Shown: positions 25,274-34,749, numbered from the stretch's first letter. The stretch is 64,000 nucleotides of DNA from an uncultured Fluviicola sp. (GCF_902168135.1 NZ_CABHOL010000021.1:186001-250000); one strand, 5' to 3'. Notes: generated from the letters alone by a model not told the origin. Program-made: numbers and translations.

Positions 25274-25849
25274 ATGAATAAGAAATCAATAGCATTATTC
25301 GCCTCCGGCAATGGTTCAAATGCGGTGAATTTGATTCAATTTTTTCAGAATCATCCGCAAATTGAAGTGAAAATTTTAGTTTGTAATAAAGCAGATGCAC
25401 CCGTTGTGGCCAAAGCACAATCACTGGGCATTGAGGTACTGGTTTTCACCAATGAAGAATTTGAAAGCGGTTTGACCGTTTTGCAGGAGTTGGACTACCG
25501 CGCTATAGACTGGATCATTTTGGCCGGATTTTTACGCAAGATCCCACTAAATATTATTCATGGTTACCAAAACCGCATTATTAATATTCATCCTTCACTC
25601 CTTCCTAAATACGGCGGGAAAGGCATGTACGGGAAATTTGTTCATGAAGCTGTTATTGGTGCAAAGGACCCTAAAAGCGGGATTTCCATTCATTTGGTCA
25701 ATGAGGAATTTGACAAGGGCGAGATCCTGGCGCAATTTGAAACGGATTTAACTGCCGATGACACACTGGATTCACTCGCTGAAAAAATTCAACAGCTGGA
25801 ACACAAACATTTTCCTATCATTGTAGAACAAACCATTTTAACTCACTAA
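25274..25849 (+). CDS. purN: Phosphoribosylglycinamide formyltransferase
   Basis: 191 residues. It uses 10-formyl-tetrahydrofolate to formylate GAR in purine synthesis. The catalytic set is visible: Asn104 and His106 in INIHPSLLPKYGG, and Asp147 in NEEFDKGEIL. The Rossmann-like start IALFASGNGSN is typical. Three bases separate it from marC. It is divergent from acpP; purH and purD, other steps of the pathway, are elsewhere in the window. Confidence 0.95.
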   Translation: MNKKSIALFASGNGSNAVNLIQFFQNHPQIEVKILVCNKADAPVVAKAQSLGIEVLVFTNEEFESGLTVLQELDYRAIDWIILAGFLRKIPLNIIHGYQNRIINIHPSLLPKYGGKGMYGKFVHEAVIGAKDPKSGISIHLVNEEFDKGEILAQFETDLTADDTLDSLAEKIQQLEHKHFPIIVEQTILTH

Positions 25850-25852
25850 GCG

Positions 25853-26464
25853 ATGATGAAGTATTTCCTGGCATTTAACTGGGGCGAGCTTTTTAAAGCT
25901 TCCATGGTATTGTTTGCGGTGATCGATGTGATCGGGTCCGTTCCTTTAATTATTAAGATCAAAGAACAGAGCGGGGATATCCATCCGGCAAGAACGAGTT
26001 TTGTGTCATTGGGAATTATGATCGGATTTTTGATCCTAGGAGAATCCATCCTGAAGTTATTCGGAGTAGATGTGGGTTCTTTCGCCGTTGCAGGTTCCCT
26101 GATCTTATTCGCGATGAGTTTGGAAATGATCCTGGGAGTGCGTTTGTTCCGCGATTCTGTCTCCGGGAAAACAGCAAGTGTGGTCCCTTTGGCCTTTCCG
26201 ATTATTGCGGGCGCCGGAACTATGACCACTCTTGTTTCCTTAAGGGCTGAATTCCAGAACATCAATATTGTACTGGCAATTTTGATCAATGTATTGATTG
26301 TTTACATTGTGTTACGTTTAACAAAGAAAATCGAGCATTTGCTCGGCCCTGGAGGGATTGCCATCATGAAAAAAGTCTTCGGAATTATTTTGCTGGCAAT
26401 TGCAGTAAAACTGTTTACGACCAATATTGCTAAGATTATTTCGAGTGCGACAGAGAATCTTTAA
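25853..26464 (+). CDS. MarC family integral membrane protein
   Basis: 203 residues with six predicted helices. The opening FAVIDVIGSVPLI and the middle segment VPLAFPIIAGAGTMTTL are hallmarks of MarC/UPF0056 proteins, whose transport role is unsettled despite the name (antibiotic-resistance association in E. coli was not upheld, as I recall). The start may be either of two adjacent ATG codons. It is cotranscribed with purN (three-base gap), with no obvious functional link. Confidence 0.88.
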   Translation: MMKYFLAFNWGELFKASMVLFAVIDVIGSVPLIIKIKEQSGDIHPARTSFVSLGIMIGFLILGESILKLFGVDVGSFAVAGSLILFAMSLEMILGVRLFRDSVSGKTASVVPLAFPIIAGAGTMTTLVSLRAEFQNINIVLAILINVLIVYIVLRLTKKIEHLLGPGGIAIMKKVFGIILLAIAVKLFTTNIAKIISSATENL

Positions 26465-26575
26465 ATTGAAAATGGAGAATTGAACAATTGACAAGGATAC
26501 ACATGTTGTCAATTCAGCTTTTTGTAGTTCCTATCGAATTATTAAAACTGATCCGATCTTTTCAATTTTACATTG
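26464..26575. repeat. IENGEL-type intergenic repeat, copy 1
   Basis: Begins with AATTGAAAATGGAGAATT at the marC stop and ends with TTTTCAATTTTAC before the kinase stop, so the ends form an inverted pair. Close relatives start at 33545 and 60810. It lies between convergent genes and may act as a two-way terminator. Its right edge also supplies the last codons of the kinase. Confidence 0.55.
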
Positions 26576-27370
26576 TCAATTATCAATTCTAAAAAGGAGT
26601 TCATACCCCAATCCGTTTTCGCGAAGGATTTTCATTTCCGCTGAAAGCTGGTCGGAAAGTGCATTGATCAATTGGATTCCCAGGCTTTCAAATTCTTCTG
26701 TTCGTATTTCTTTCGGTAATCCTATTCCATCGTCTGTAATTCTCAGGAAGAAATGGGTTTTCGACATTTTAAAATCGACCCGGATAAGTCCTTTTCTATG
26801 TGGGAATGCGTACTTAAAACTGTTGCTTACGGCTTCGTTGATGATCAACCCTATGGGAATCATTCGTTCTGCTTCCAGGTAGATTTTTTCGTCAATATCG
26901 TATTCAAACGTCACATCCGAAACACTTCCGGAGAAGGAACTGTTAATACTTAATGTAAGCGTTTTGATATAATCAAGCACCTGAATGCGGCTCAAATCCT
27001 TACTGCGGTAAAGCATTTCATGGATCATTGACATGGAAATGATGCGGTTTCGGCATTCCCGGATCAGGGCCAGGAATTTTTCATCTTTGGTGTACGATGC
27101 CTGGAGATTCATCAGACTGGAAATAATCTGCAGGTTGTTCTTTACGCGGTGATGCACTTCCTGCAATAGCGATGCCCGTTCCTGGAGCGTAATAACCGAA
27201 TTTTCCAATTCTTCACCCAGCATATTTACTCCGGAAGCAATGGCGTCGAACACATCATCTTTATCCGTTATTTGGGTTTTCTGAGTGAAATCCAAATTTG
27301 CATAGGCCATAATAACATCCAATATCGCATTGGTGCGCTCCTGAATGTATTTGGCTTCATGCGGATTCAT
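26576..27370 (-). CDS. HisKA_2-type sensor histidine kinase, cytoplasmic
   Basis: 264 residues from the ATG at 27370, which overlaps the upstream stop by four bases; the open frame goes eight codons further. The dimerisation/phosphoacceptor region has [13 protein letters not shown] (His73/His74), the signature of HisKA_2 kinases. ATPase motifs follow: N box [13 protein letters not shown]1 DDGIGLP and G2 ESLGIQLI. There is no transmembrane segment and no PAS domain; the N-terminal ~65 residues form a likely coiled coil. No response regulator is adjacent. It is coupled to a small partner gene that may provide its input. The last codons RIDN come from repeat-like sequence AGAATTGATAATTGA. Confidence 0.82.
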   Translation of the reverse strand: MNPHEAKYIQERTNAILDVIMAYANLDFTQKTQITDKDDVFDAIASGVNMLGEELENSVITLQERASLLQEVHHRVKNNLQIISSLMNLQASYTKDEKFLALIRECRNRIISMSMIHEMLYRSKDLSRIQVLDYIKTLTLSINSSFSGSVSDVTFEYDIDEKIYLEAERMIPIGLIINEAVSNSFKYAFPHRKGLIRVDFKMSKTHFFLRITDDGIGLPKEIRTEEFESLGIQLINALSDQLSAEMKILRENGLGYELLFRIDN

Positions 27371-27762
27371 TTTTCTTTGAATTTCTGCAGCCACTCCAAA
27401 GCGGCTTCTTCGTTGAGAAATAAACGGGTCGGGACTTTCGGTTTACTGATCGCCATGAAAAAATTACCTACAACTTTACTTACCGAAGAATCGATGATAA
27501 TTCCAAAAGCAAGTGTATTTGTTTGACGTCCGTTGGTGGTAAAAAAAGACCGCGCTTCCCGTTCCATCGATTTAATACCTCTTGCATCAATGAGCAAAGG
27601 AAATTTACTGTCAACGTAAAAGCTATTGACAACTACCGAGTTTTCCTGTGCATGTTCTAATTTCACTTCCGATCCTTTCTTTACTTTCGTTCTTGCAATC
27701 CCGTCTTCACCCATCCAGGTGAAATAACAAGTTAAGTTGTGAGCAGTTTCAGGTATATTCAT
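27367..27762 (-). CDS. Small cytoplasmic protein, perhaps STAS/SpoIIAA-like
   Basis: 131 residues without signal or membrane helix. The order of strands and helices, with [20 protein letters not shown] near residues 56-75 and a C-terminal helix [11 protein letters not shown], suggests a STAS- or SpoIIAA-like fold; the family is not certain. A stop-start overlap of four bases ties it to the HisKA_2 kinase, so the two are likely made in fixed ratio and may act together as a signalling pair. That pairing is inference from context. Confidence 0.55.
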   Translation of the reverse strand: MNIPETAHNLTCYFTWMGEDGIARTKVKKGSEVKLEHAQENSVVVNSFYVDSKFPLLIDARGIKSMEREARSFFTTNGRQTNTLAFGIIIDSSVSKVVGNFFMAISKPKVPTRLFLNEEAALEWLQKFKEK

Positions 27763-27790
27763 TCAGTAGCTTTCAAACAAATATAAACAA

Positions 27791-27820
27791 AGTAGGGACG
27801 CGATGCGCCGCGTCCCTACT
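27791..27820. terminator. Palindrome/terminator downstream of mreB
   Basis: Perfect 12-base arms AGTAGGGACGCG and CGCGTCCCTACT with a six-base loop, 23 bases downstream of the mreB stop on the minus strand and followed by a TTTGTTT tract. It has the same GTAGGG...CCCTAC plan as elements at 28975, 54900 and (with GTGGGC) 62828. Confidence 0.75.
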
Positions 27821-27843
27821 GAAATTTCGTTTGTAAAATGTTA

Positions 27844-28869
27844 TTAATCCTTGATCAGGAACTGGAAACGATCCAGGTTCTTCAATGCGATACTTGTTCC
27901 ACGTGCTACTGCTCTCAATGGATCTTCAGCGATGTGAACCGGTAATTTTGTTTTCTCATTGATACGACGATCCAAACCTCGCAGCATAGAACCCCCTCCG
28001 GCGAGGTAAATTCCTGTTTTGTAGATATCCGCCGAAAGTTCCGGTGGAGTCTGCTCAAGGGCACTTAAAATCGCTTCTTCGATCTTGGAGATTGTTTTAT
28101 CCAATGCATGCGCAACCTCCGAGTAAGTAATGATAATTTCTTTTGGAATACCGGTCATTAAGTCACGGCCACGAACTGCGAAATCTGCAGGTGGGTTTTC
28201 CAATTCCGGCAATGCTGCTCCCACTTCGATCTTGATTTGCTCTGCTGTACGCTCACCAACCAAAATGTTGTGCTGACGACGCATGTATTCTTCGATATCG
28301 GAAGTGAAATCATCCCCCGCAATACGGATAGACTTATCACACACGATTCCTCCCAATGCAATGACTGCAATTTCAGATGTACCACCGCCTATGTCAATGA
28401 TCATGTTTCCCATTGGCTCTTCCACATCGATACCGATACCGATTGCGGCAGCCATAGGCTCATGGATCAAATACACTTCTTTCGCTCCGGCGTGTTCGGC
28501 AGAGTCACGTACCGCACGTTTCTCTACCTCCGTAATCCCTGAAGGAATACAGATCACCATACGCAAAGTCGGATTGAACATTTTTCTTCCCGGATTGATC
28601 ATTTTGATAAATCCGCGAATCATTTGCTCAGCACTCTGGAAGTCTGCAATTACACCATCTTTCAATGGCCTAACCGTTTCAATTAACTTGTGAGTTTTTC
28701 CGTGCATTTGTTGTGCCTTTTTACCAATGGCAACAACTTTACCCGTTTGAATATCTTTAGCTACAATCGAAGGCTCATCCACGACTACTTTATCATTCAT
28801 GATAATCAGTGTGTTTGCAGTACCTAAGTCAATAGCAATTTCTTGTGTCAGAAAATTAAACAATCCCAT
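27844..28869 (-). CDS. mreB: Rod shape-determining protein MreB
   Basis: 341 residues, actin-like. Phosphate-1 loop IDLGTANTLI (near residue 13), phosphate-2 IIDIGGGTSEIAV (near 157) and adenosine motif LAGGGSMLRGLD are present. MreB filaments guide lateral wall synthesis by MreCD, PBP2 and RodA. Those partners lie 11-16 kb away at 39.3-44.1 kb, while I recall that related genomes often keep mreB next to mreC; here two secreted-protein genes and purH lie on the side where mreC would be expected. A -7 box TAATTTTG at 28936-28929 gives a leader of about 50 bases. Confidence 0.96.
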   Translation of the reverse strand: MGLFNFLTQEIAIDLGTANTLIIMNDKVVVDEPSIVAKDIQTGKVVAIGKKAQQMHGKTHKLIETVRPLKDGVIADFQSAEQMIRGFIKMINPGRKMFNPTLRMVICIPSGITEVEKRAVRDSAEHAGAKEVYLIHEPMAAAIGIGIDVEEPMGNMIIDIGGGTSEIAVIALGGIVCDKSIRIAGDDFTSDIEEYMRRQHNILVGERTAEQIKIEVGAALPELENPPADFAVRGRDLMTGIPKEIIITYSEVAHALDKTISKIEEAILSALEQTPPELSADIYKTGIYLAGGGSMLRGLDRRINEKTKLPVHIAEDPLRAVARGTSIALKNLDRFQFLIKD

Positions 28870-28974
28870 CTAGCGCGCTCCTTTTTGCGGTTTTGTTCCC
28901 TTTATTCGTAAATTCCGGGAAATGGTTACAAAATTAGATTAAATAATCGAGATAATCTTAAAGTCTATATAGTA

Positions 28975-29016
28975 AATACACGTAGAGGCGAAAAATTTTT
29001 CGCCTCTACGTGTATT
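28975..29016. terminator. 42-base perfect palindrome downstream of a T9SS gene
   Basis: Arms of 21 bases with no loop; the core reads GTAGAGGCGAAAAA and its complement. It lies 16 bases beyond the stop of the minus-strand gene 29033-30253 and before the mreB promoter region. The symmetry suggests both a terminator role and a common origin with the other GTAGGG-type elements. Confidence 0.7.
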
Positions 29017-29032
29017 CTGATGTAAATTGCTG

Positions 29033-30253
29033 TTAATTAATCCGTTTTTCGGTAGATCCGTCATCGTAAACATAGATTACCATTCCTTTTTCAGATTCCG
29101 ACACTTCCTGTCCGAACAGGTTGACAACCTTCACCAGCTTCTCTGATTTCAGACGGTTGTCAATGGCAATGATATCCGGATATGAGCGTATTTGCCCATT
29201 GTAATCCACTTGTTTGATACGGTAATAATTGATCGTATTCCGGGTATAGGTATAATGGTTCATCGAATAATCCAGTCCGGACTGACTTTCTCCCGCTCCG
29301 TCAATGACATCGAGTTTATTCCAGGAAGTGCTTTCTGCAGGGGTTGTGGTCCATTCGACCTGGAAATAATCATTATTCAATTCTGTTTCCGTGGACCAAT
29401 TAAGTACGTTCGTATTGGAAGAATAAGATCCTGAAAAACTGCTCATTTCAACCGGCAGAACTACCGGAGTACAACCAATAACTGCTGTTGTGGTATTTCC
29501 TCCCCAGTTAAAATCAAACGTGTACCCTACTCCCGAGGCACTGAAATTATCAATCAACAAAATATAGACTTGGTTTGTACCTACGTTCAAAGCATTTACC
29601 CATCTGTCTCCTCCACTTCCTTCACTATTGTCCGGTTCGCCCGCACGGATCCCGGTATTCCCACCTCCTGCTGCGAACGAACAACGAACGGGTGTTGTAA
29701 CCGGCGGACAATTTGCAGCTGCAGTGGCAGAAGTGAATGGCCCCCAAAGTGCAAAATCGTAATCCGAAGAAGCGCTTGGATTAATTCTGAACGACAAGGA
29801 CCCCGCGGTCTGAACATTGATGTAGTACCAGGAAGACTGATGCTCAGATCCCAAACACCCCTGGTTCGTACCATTCAATTCCTGGTTGCCGAAACCACCG
29901 CTGTTGCCCGGAAGCGAAGAGCTTGTACAAAGCTGTTCTGCTACTCCACAGTTGGTTCCGCCCACTTTCTCGATAAATCGTGCAGCCCCTCTTGTTTTAA
30001 CAACAGTTCCGGAAAGAATTCCTGAAATTTTTGCAATCGAATCAACGTAAGCTGTCGAATAATTAATCTCCGTGTTGAATTGAATAAGATTGGCCTCCAA
30101 AGAACGTAAATAGGTATCAGGAATGTGTTCTTCTATAGTTTGCATAAATTCCTTCGCCTGAATCTCTGAAAAAGTTGATTCAATAGTAAAGTGGGACTGT
30201 GAAAAACCAATAGTACAGGTTATACACAGCAGAGAACATAAAATTCCACGCAT
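29033..30253 (-). CDS. T9SS-exported surface protein, tandem paralogue 1
   Basis: 406 residues, signal peptide MRGILCSLLCITCTIGFSQ. An N-terminal ~90-residue region has helices and EEHIPDTYLR. The central domain (~95-250) starts VGGTNCG and has WYYINVQTAGSLSFRI, YDFALWGPF, DNFSASGVGYTFDFNW, a PPC/CUB-like beta domain. Then LPVEMSSFSG with LNWSTETELNNDYFQVEW, a linker found before T9SS tails, and a C-terminal VKVVNLFGQEV...MVIYVYDDG that resembles a type A sorting tail. Four Cys may form disulfides. The second half is almost identical to that of the next gene. Probably a secreted or surface protein; function unknown. Confidence 0.7.
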   Translation of the reverse strand: MRGILCSLLCITCTIGFSQSHFTIESTFSEIQAKEFMQTIEEHIPDTYLRSLEANLIQFNTEINYSTAYVDSIAKISGILSGTVVKTRGAARFIEKVGGTNCGVAEQLCTSSSLPGNSGGFGNQELNGTNQGCLGSEHQSSWYYINVQTAGSLSFRINPSASSDYDFALWGPFTSATAAANCPPVTTPVRCSFAAGGGNTGIRAGEPDNSEGSGGDRWVNALNVGTNQVYILLIDNFSASGVGYTFDFNWGGNTTTAVIGCTPVVLPVEMSSFSGSYSSNTNVLNWSTETELNNDYFQVEWTTTPAESTSWNKLDVIDGAGESQSGLDYSMNHYTYTRNTINYYRIKQVDYNGQIRSYPDIIAIDNRLKSEKLVKVVNLFGQEVSESEKGMVIYVYDDGSTEKRIN

Positions 30254-30398
30254 GAGTCAAATAATTAAATTGTAGTGCTCTAATAACGCTAAAAGCGATC
30301 ACATGGATGTCTCTGAAAATCAGGAAAGAAATATTCTCTGGTTCTCAATGTATATTCCGCTCTTTTGAACTAAAATTTATATCCTCTTTTAATGAAAA

Positions 30399-30424
30399 AA
30401 GGGAAGCTTTCTTAAGCCTCCCTT
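30399..30424 (-). terminator. Terminator after the second tandem gene
   Basis: Arms AAGGGAAGCTT and AAGCCTCCCTT (one mismatch), 23 bases downstream of the stop on the minus strand, followed there by a run of six T. A good intrinsic terminator. Confidence 0.75.
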
Positions 30425-30446
30425 CTTTAAATTCTATTCCGTTCAA

Positions 30447-31667
30447 TTAATTGATCCGCTTCTCGGTAGATCCGTCATCGTAAACATAGATTACCATTCC
30501 TTTTTCAGATTCTGACACTTCCTGTCCGAACAGGTTGACAACCTTCACCAGCTTCTCTGATTTCTGACGGTTGTCAATGGCAATGATATCCGGGTATGAG
30601 CGTATTTGCCCATTGTAATCCACTTGTTTGATACGGTAATAATTGATCGTATTCCGGGTATAGGTATAATGGTTCATCGAATAATCCAGTCTGGACTGAC
30701 TTTCTCCCGCTCCGTCAATGACATCGAGTTTATTCCAGGAAGTGCTTTCTGCAGGGGTTGTGGTCCATTCGACCTGGAAATAATCATTATTCAATTCTGT
30801 TTCTGTAGACCAGTTAAGTACGTTCGTATTGGAAGAATAAGATCCTGAAAAACTGCTCATTTCAACCGGCAGAACTACCGGAGTACAACCAATAACTGCT
30901 GTTGTGGTATTTCCTCCCCAGTTAAAATCAAACGTGTACCCTACTCCCGAGGCACTGTAATTATCTATTAATAAAATATAGACCTGGTTTGCACTTACAT
31001 TTAATGAACCGACCCATCCATCTCCATTTTGATTCTCACTACTGCCGGATTCATTGTCACGCATCCCCGTATTTCCGTTTCCCTCCGCGTAGGAGCAGCG
31101 TACCGGTCCGTTTTGCGGCGGACAGTTGGCCGCAGCATTTGCAGCTGTAAAAGGACCCCAAACTGCAAAATCATAATCGGAGTTTCCGCTCGGATTAATT
31201 CTGAACGACAAGGAACCGCCTGATTGAACATTGATGTAATACCAGGAAGACTGATGCTCAGTACCCAGGCATCCGCTGTTGCCATTGGTCAATTCCTGCA
31301 CCCCATAACCCGAGCTGTTTCCGGGAAGGGAAGTGTTGTTGCAAATTTGTTGTGCGGCCCCGCAATTGGTACCCCCAACCTTCTCCCTGATTTCAATCGG
31401 CCCCTTTGACTTAACAATATTTTCAAACGGAATTCCGGAAATCGTGCAAATTGAATCAATATAATTTACAGGATAATTAGTTCCTGTACTAAATTGAATG
31501 ACGTTATCTGCTGTTAAACGGGCGTAGGTATCAGGAATATGATCTTCGATCATCGTGAGGTACATTTTGCTGTCTGCTCCCGATCCAGATAAACCGATTT
31601 TGTACTGGGATTGCGAAAATACGGAATGAGCGGTTAAGGCTAATAAAATTAGCAGGATTGGTCTCAT
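30447..31667 (-). CDS. T9SS-exported surface protein, tandem paralogue 2
   Basis: 406 residues from the ATG at 31667 (a TTG two codons earlier is possible). Signal peptide MRPILLILLALTAHSVFS. Same domain order as the neighbour: helical N-terminus with EDHIPDTYAR, central VGGTNCGAAQ domain, LPVEMSSFSG linker and type A-like tail. The N-terminal ~230 residues differ clearly from paralogue 1 while the C-terminal ~175 residues differ at about two positions. A -7 box TACTTTTG lies at 31715-31708. The pair is likely a recent duplication partly homogenised by gene conversion. Confidence 0.7.
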   Translation of the reverse strand: MRPILLILLALTAHSVFSQSQYKIGLSGSGADSKMYLTMIEDHIPDTYARLTADNVIQFSTGTNYPVNYIDSICTISGIPFENIVKSKGPIEIREKVGGTNCGAAQQICNNTSLPGNSSGYGVQELTNGNSGCLGTEHQSSWYYINVQSGGSLSFRINPSGNSDYDFAVWGPFTAANAAANCPPQNGPVRCSYAEGNGNTGMRDNESGSSENQNGDGWVGSLNVSANQVYILLIDNYSASGVGYTFDFNWGGNTTTAVIGCTPVVLPVEMSSFSGSYSSNTNVLNWSTETELNNDYFQVEWTTTPAESTSWNKLDVIDGAGESQSRLDYSMNHYTYTRNTINYYRIKQVDYNGQIRSYPDIIAIDNRQKSEKLVKVVNLFGQEVSESEKGMVIYVYDDGSTEKRIN

Positions 31668-31883
31668 TTGCAAGAATCAATTAAGTTGTTGTAAAAATTT
31701 CAGAGTACAAAAGTACTGCTTGGTTTCCTAACGAACCTGAAATTTAAGTTAAAAAGGATAAATGGTATGTTTAATTGATTAAAATGAAGGTTTTAACAAA
31801 AGTTTCGCGGATGAATATTGGATTCAAACTTGTGCAAATTCACAGTATGTTTAAATTACTGAAGGGAGTGATTTTTGTCAACA

Positions 31884-31909
31884 AAAAAGGAACCTATCGG
31901 TTCCTTTTT
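31884..31909 (-). terminator. purH terminator
   Basis: Perfect 11-base arms AAAAAGGAACC and GGTTCCTTTTT with loop TATC, 22 bases downstream of the purH stop on the minus strand. The A-run on the left gives a T-run in the transcript. Confidence 0.88.
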
Positions 31910-31930
31910 ACACATTTCATATTCTTTGTA

Positions 31931-33460
31931 TTAATGCTTAAAATGTCGGTTACCGGTAAATACCATGGCAACTCCATTCGCATTGCAATAATCGATCGAT
32001 AATTCATCTTTAATTGAACCCCCGGGCTGCACAACAGCAGTTATACCCGCATTGTGAGCTATTTCAACACAGTCCGGGAACGGGAAGAATGCATCCGATG
32101 CCATTACTGCACCTTTCAAATCGAAACCGAATGATTTAGCTTTTTCAATAGCGTGACGCAATGCATCTACACGGGATGTTTGTCCGGTTCCGCTCGCCAG
32201 CAGCTGACCGTTTTTAGCTAACACAATTGTGTTTGATTTGGTATGCTTTACCAATTTATTAGCAAAAATCAAATCTTCTACTTCCTGGGCTGTAGGGACC
32301 GAATTTGTTTTAGATTCAAAATTCGCTGCCGTTTCGGACAACATATCTTTATCTTGCTCCAAAACGCCATTCAATAACGTTCTGAACTGTCTCTTCGGAA
32401 GTTCTACTTTCTTCTGAACCAATAGAATTCGGTTCTTTTTACTTTTTAGTACTTCCTCTGCATCTGCATCAAATCCGGGCGCAATAACAACCTCGCAAAA
32501 CAGGTCATTGATCAGGTTTGCAGTTGCCAGATCAATTTTACGGTTTGCTATTAAAATTCCTCCGAATGCCGAAGTAGGATCCCCGGCCAGCGCATCCGCA
32601 TAGGCCTGAGCCAAAGTTGAACGGGTTGCCAAACCACATGCATTGTTATGCTTCAGGATAGCGAACGTCGGATCATTGTTTTCAAATTCAGCCATTAATT
32701 GAACTGCAGCATCCACATCCAATAAGTTATTGTAGGAAAGTTCTTTTCCGTGAAGCTGATCAAACATTGCCGAAAAATCTCCGTGGAACCATCCTTTTTG
32801 ATGCGGATTTTCACCGTAACGCAAAGATTGGCTTTCCAAAATACTTTGTTTGAACACAGGTGTTTCTTCTTCATTAAAATAATTGAAGATATGTGTATCG
32901 TAATGGGAAGAAACCATGAATGCCTTTTTTGCAAAATGCTTTCTTTGTTCAATCGTTGATGAAGCTCCCTGTGCATTCAGGATATCCAAAAATTCCGCGT
33001 ACTGATTTACGGAAGGAATAATCACAACATCGTTGTAATTTTTCGCAGCCGCACGAATCAAAGAAATTCCACCGATATCAATTTTCTCGATGATGGATTG
33101 GTGATCGGCACCCGATGCAACAGTTTCTTCAAAAGGATACAGGTCTACAATTACCAGGTCAATAACCGGGATATTGAATTGTTTTGCCTGATCTAAATCT
33201 GATTGAAGGTTTCTTCTATGAAGAATTCCACCGAAAATTGCCGGATGCAATGTTTTTACACGTCCGCCAAAAATTTCAGGATAAGAAGTCATGGATTCTA
33301 CCGGTATAACGGGGATTCCCAATCCTTCAATAAACGTTTGTGTTCCACCTGTAGAATAGATGCTTACGTTTTCTTCATGCAGTTTACGAACAATTGGCTC
33401 TAAACCATCTTTATAATAAACTGAAATTAAAGCTCCTGTAATTTTCTTTGTGCTTTCCAT
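31931..33460 (-). CDS. purH: Bifunctional AICAR transformylase/IMP cyclohydrolase
   Basis: 509 residues. The N-terminal IMP cyclohydrolase domain begins ALISVYYKDG with YSTGGTQTFIEG and VKTLHPAIFGGIL; the C-terminal AICAR transformylase domain has LRYGENPHQKGWF, ILKHNNACGLA, TSAFGGILIANR and the closing VQPGGSIKDELSID. Together they perform the last two steps of IMP synthesis. A -7 box TACTTTTG at 33507-33500 suggests its own promoter with a leader of about 34 bases. Confidence 0.96.
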   Translation of the reverse strand: MESTKKITGALISVYYKDGLEPIVRKLHEENVSIYSTGGTQTFIEGLGIPVIPVESMTSYPEIFGGRVKTLHPAIFGGILHRRNLQSDLDQAKQFNIPVIDLVIVDLYPFEETVASGADHQSIIEKIDIGGISLIRAAAKNYNDVVIIPSVNQYAEFLDILNAQGASSTIEQRKHFAKKAFMVSSHYDTHIFNYFNEEETPVFKQSILESQSLRYGENPHQKGWFHGDFSAMFDQLHGKELSYNNLLDVDAAVQLMAEFENNDPTFAILKHNNACGLATRSTLAQAYADALAGDPTSAFGGILIANRKIDLATANLINDLFCEVVIAPGFDADAEEVLKSKKNRILLVQKKVELPKRQFRTLLNGVLEQDKDMLSETAANFESKTNSVPTAQEVEDLIFANKLVKHTKSNTIVLAKNGQLLASGTGQTSRVDALRHAIEKAKSFGFDLKGAVMASDAFFPFPDCVEIAHNAGITAVVQPGGSIKDELSIDYCNANGVAMVFTGNRHFKH

Positions 33461-33544
33461 ATATCAACTTTGTTCTCCGATCAACCTGATTCGAGGGCGC
33501 AAAAGTACTGATTTTAAATGGAAAAACGTTGTAGTTTACTTTCT

Positions 33545-33697
33545 AATTGAAAACGGAGAATTGAATAATAGACAAGAAACTGCGCTAACACTTATTTTCC
33601 TTTACATCAGACAATTGTTATTGCCTGGTTCAGTCTTCATCAGCCACAGCTGATTCTTATCAAAAGTTTCGCTTTCTTCTTTTCAATTTTGCATCTC
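33545..33697. repeat. IENGEL-type repeat copy 2 containing dispersed repeat A
   Basis: Starts AATTGAAAACGGAGAATT (33545-33562) and ends TTTTCAATTTTGCAT near 33697, as in copy 1. Inside it, 33578-33666 is a copy of the dispersed repeat (AACTGCGCTAACACTT ... TTCTTATCAAAAG) also found at 12.7, 40.7 and 58.0 kb. No gene is present in 33461-33699. Confidence 0.55.
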
Positions 33698-33699
33698 AC

Positions 33700-34749
33700 T
33701 TATCTAAACCCTTTTCTCCTGGTTTTAAATAACGCGTTATTCAGGTTGGTATAACTGATCGAGAATTCCAGACTTCCCCCTTTATATCCGTATCTGAGAG
33801 CAGACAAAGTCAGGTCATAAGAAACCCCGAAATGGAATCCTCTCCAGTCAATCTGCATGGTCGGTGAAATCGCATCTCTCAAACGGGTATAAACACCAAG
33901 CCCGATGAATGCATCCTGGCTAAATCCGGTAATTTTACCCCCATCCTGGAAACGTCTTCGTAAGATTAGTCCCAAGATCGATTCGTAATGACCGCCCTGC
34001 ACGAATTGTGCAAATTGTGCGTCGAATGCCATCTTTGTACCCGGAATATCCATCGAATACTTTAGCATTCCGACATATTTTCGGGCAAGCTGCTCCGAAG
34101 ATCCCGTACGAAAACGCATAGCAGGGGCATTTAAATGATAACCGGCAAAACCAGCCTGGAATTTAATATCGTTGTTCCTTGCAAATGAACTCTGACCTCC
34201 ATCAAACTGGTAGAAAAGTCCTGCCGAAGCATCCAGGTAAATAAAAGAGCTTAAGCTACCGGTTTCACCGCTCAATAATGTCGGATCATATGCGTTATTA
34301 CCATTCCATTGAGAATCATAGAGCAAGCGCGACATATTTCCGGTTCGGTTGCCAACTCCACCCTGGATTCCCAAAGAAAGCTGGCTTCCATTGCCCACGG
34401 GAAGTATTCCCGAAACGGCTACCGACCCCGTCTGTAATCCATATCCGGAATTCCCCGCAATATCATTGTAGAATTGAACACCAACTCCCAAATGTGCTTT
34501 CTGTTTCCGATCGCTCTTGAAAAAATTGGCATCTGCCGCCAACCCTGTCGTCATATACGTTGTACCTCCTCCCAGCCACTGATTTCTATGTTGAACTGCT
34601 ATTCTCTCCCAGCCGTCATAAACCCCAACCGCACCGGGATTGAGTAAATTAGGAGCCTGGAGAATCTGAGTCACATGAAAATCCTGGGCACTTGCTGACA
34701 GAGCAGTCAAAAATGCAAGTGCCGTTAAAATCCTTCTTCTCATGATCAT
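33700..34749 (-). CDS. PorP/SprF family type IX secretion membrane protein
   Basis: 349 residues (347 if the second ATG at 34743 is used), signal peptide RRRILTALAFLTALSASA. The motifs HVTQILQAPNLLNPGAVG, VQHRNQWLGG and a C-terminal ISYTNLNNALFKTRRKGFR fit the PorP/SprF barrel family. These outer-membrane proteins are thought to help attach or export particular cargo with CHU_C-type tails. It overlaps the stop of the upstream CotH/CHU_C protein by one base, so the two probably form a cargo-partner pair, as is frequent in Bacteroidota. Confidence 0.9.
   Translation of the reverse strand: MIMRRRILTALAFLTALSASAQDFHVTQILQAPNLLNPGAVGVYDGWERIAVQHRNQWLGGGTTYMTTGLAADANFFKSDRKQKAHLGVGVQFYNDIAGNSGYGLQTGSVAVSGILPVGNGSQLSLGIQGGVGNRTGNMSRLLYDSQWNGNNAYDPTLLSGETGSLSSFIYLDASAGLFYQFDGGQSSFARNNDIKFQAGFAGYHLNAPAMRFRTGSSEQLARKYVGMLKYSMDIPGTKMAFDAQFAQFVQGGHYESILGLILRRRFQDGGKITGFSQDAFIGLGVYTRLRDAISPTMQIDWRGFHFGVSYDLTLSALRYGYKGGSLEFSISYTNLNNALFKTRRKGFR

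Noticed and set aside
26576-27762. Kinase and partner as part of a defence or toxin system
   Set aside because: No nuclease, toxin or phage-related gene is near, and the kinase motifs are ordinary, so signalling is the simpler view.
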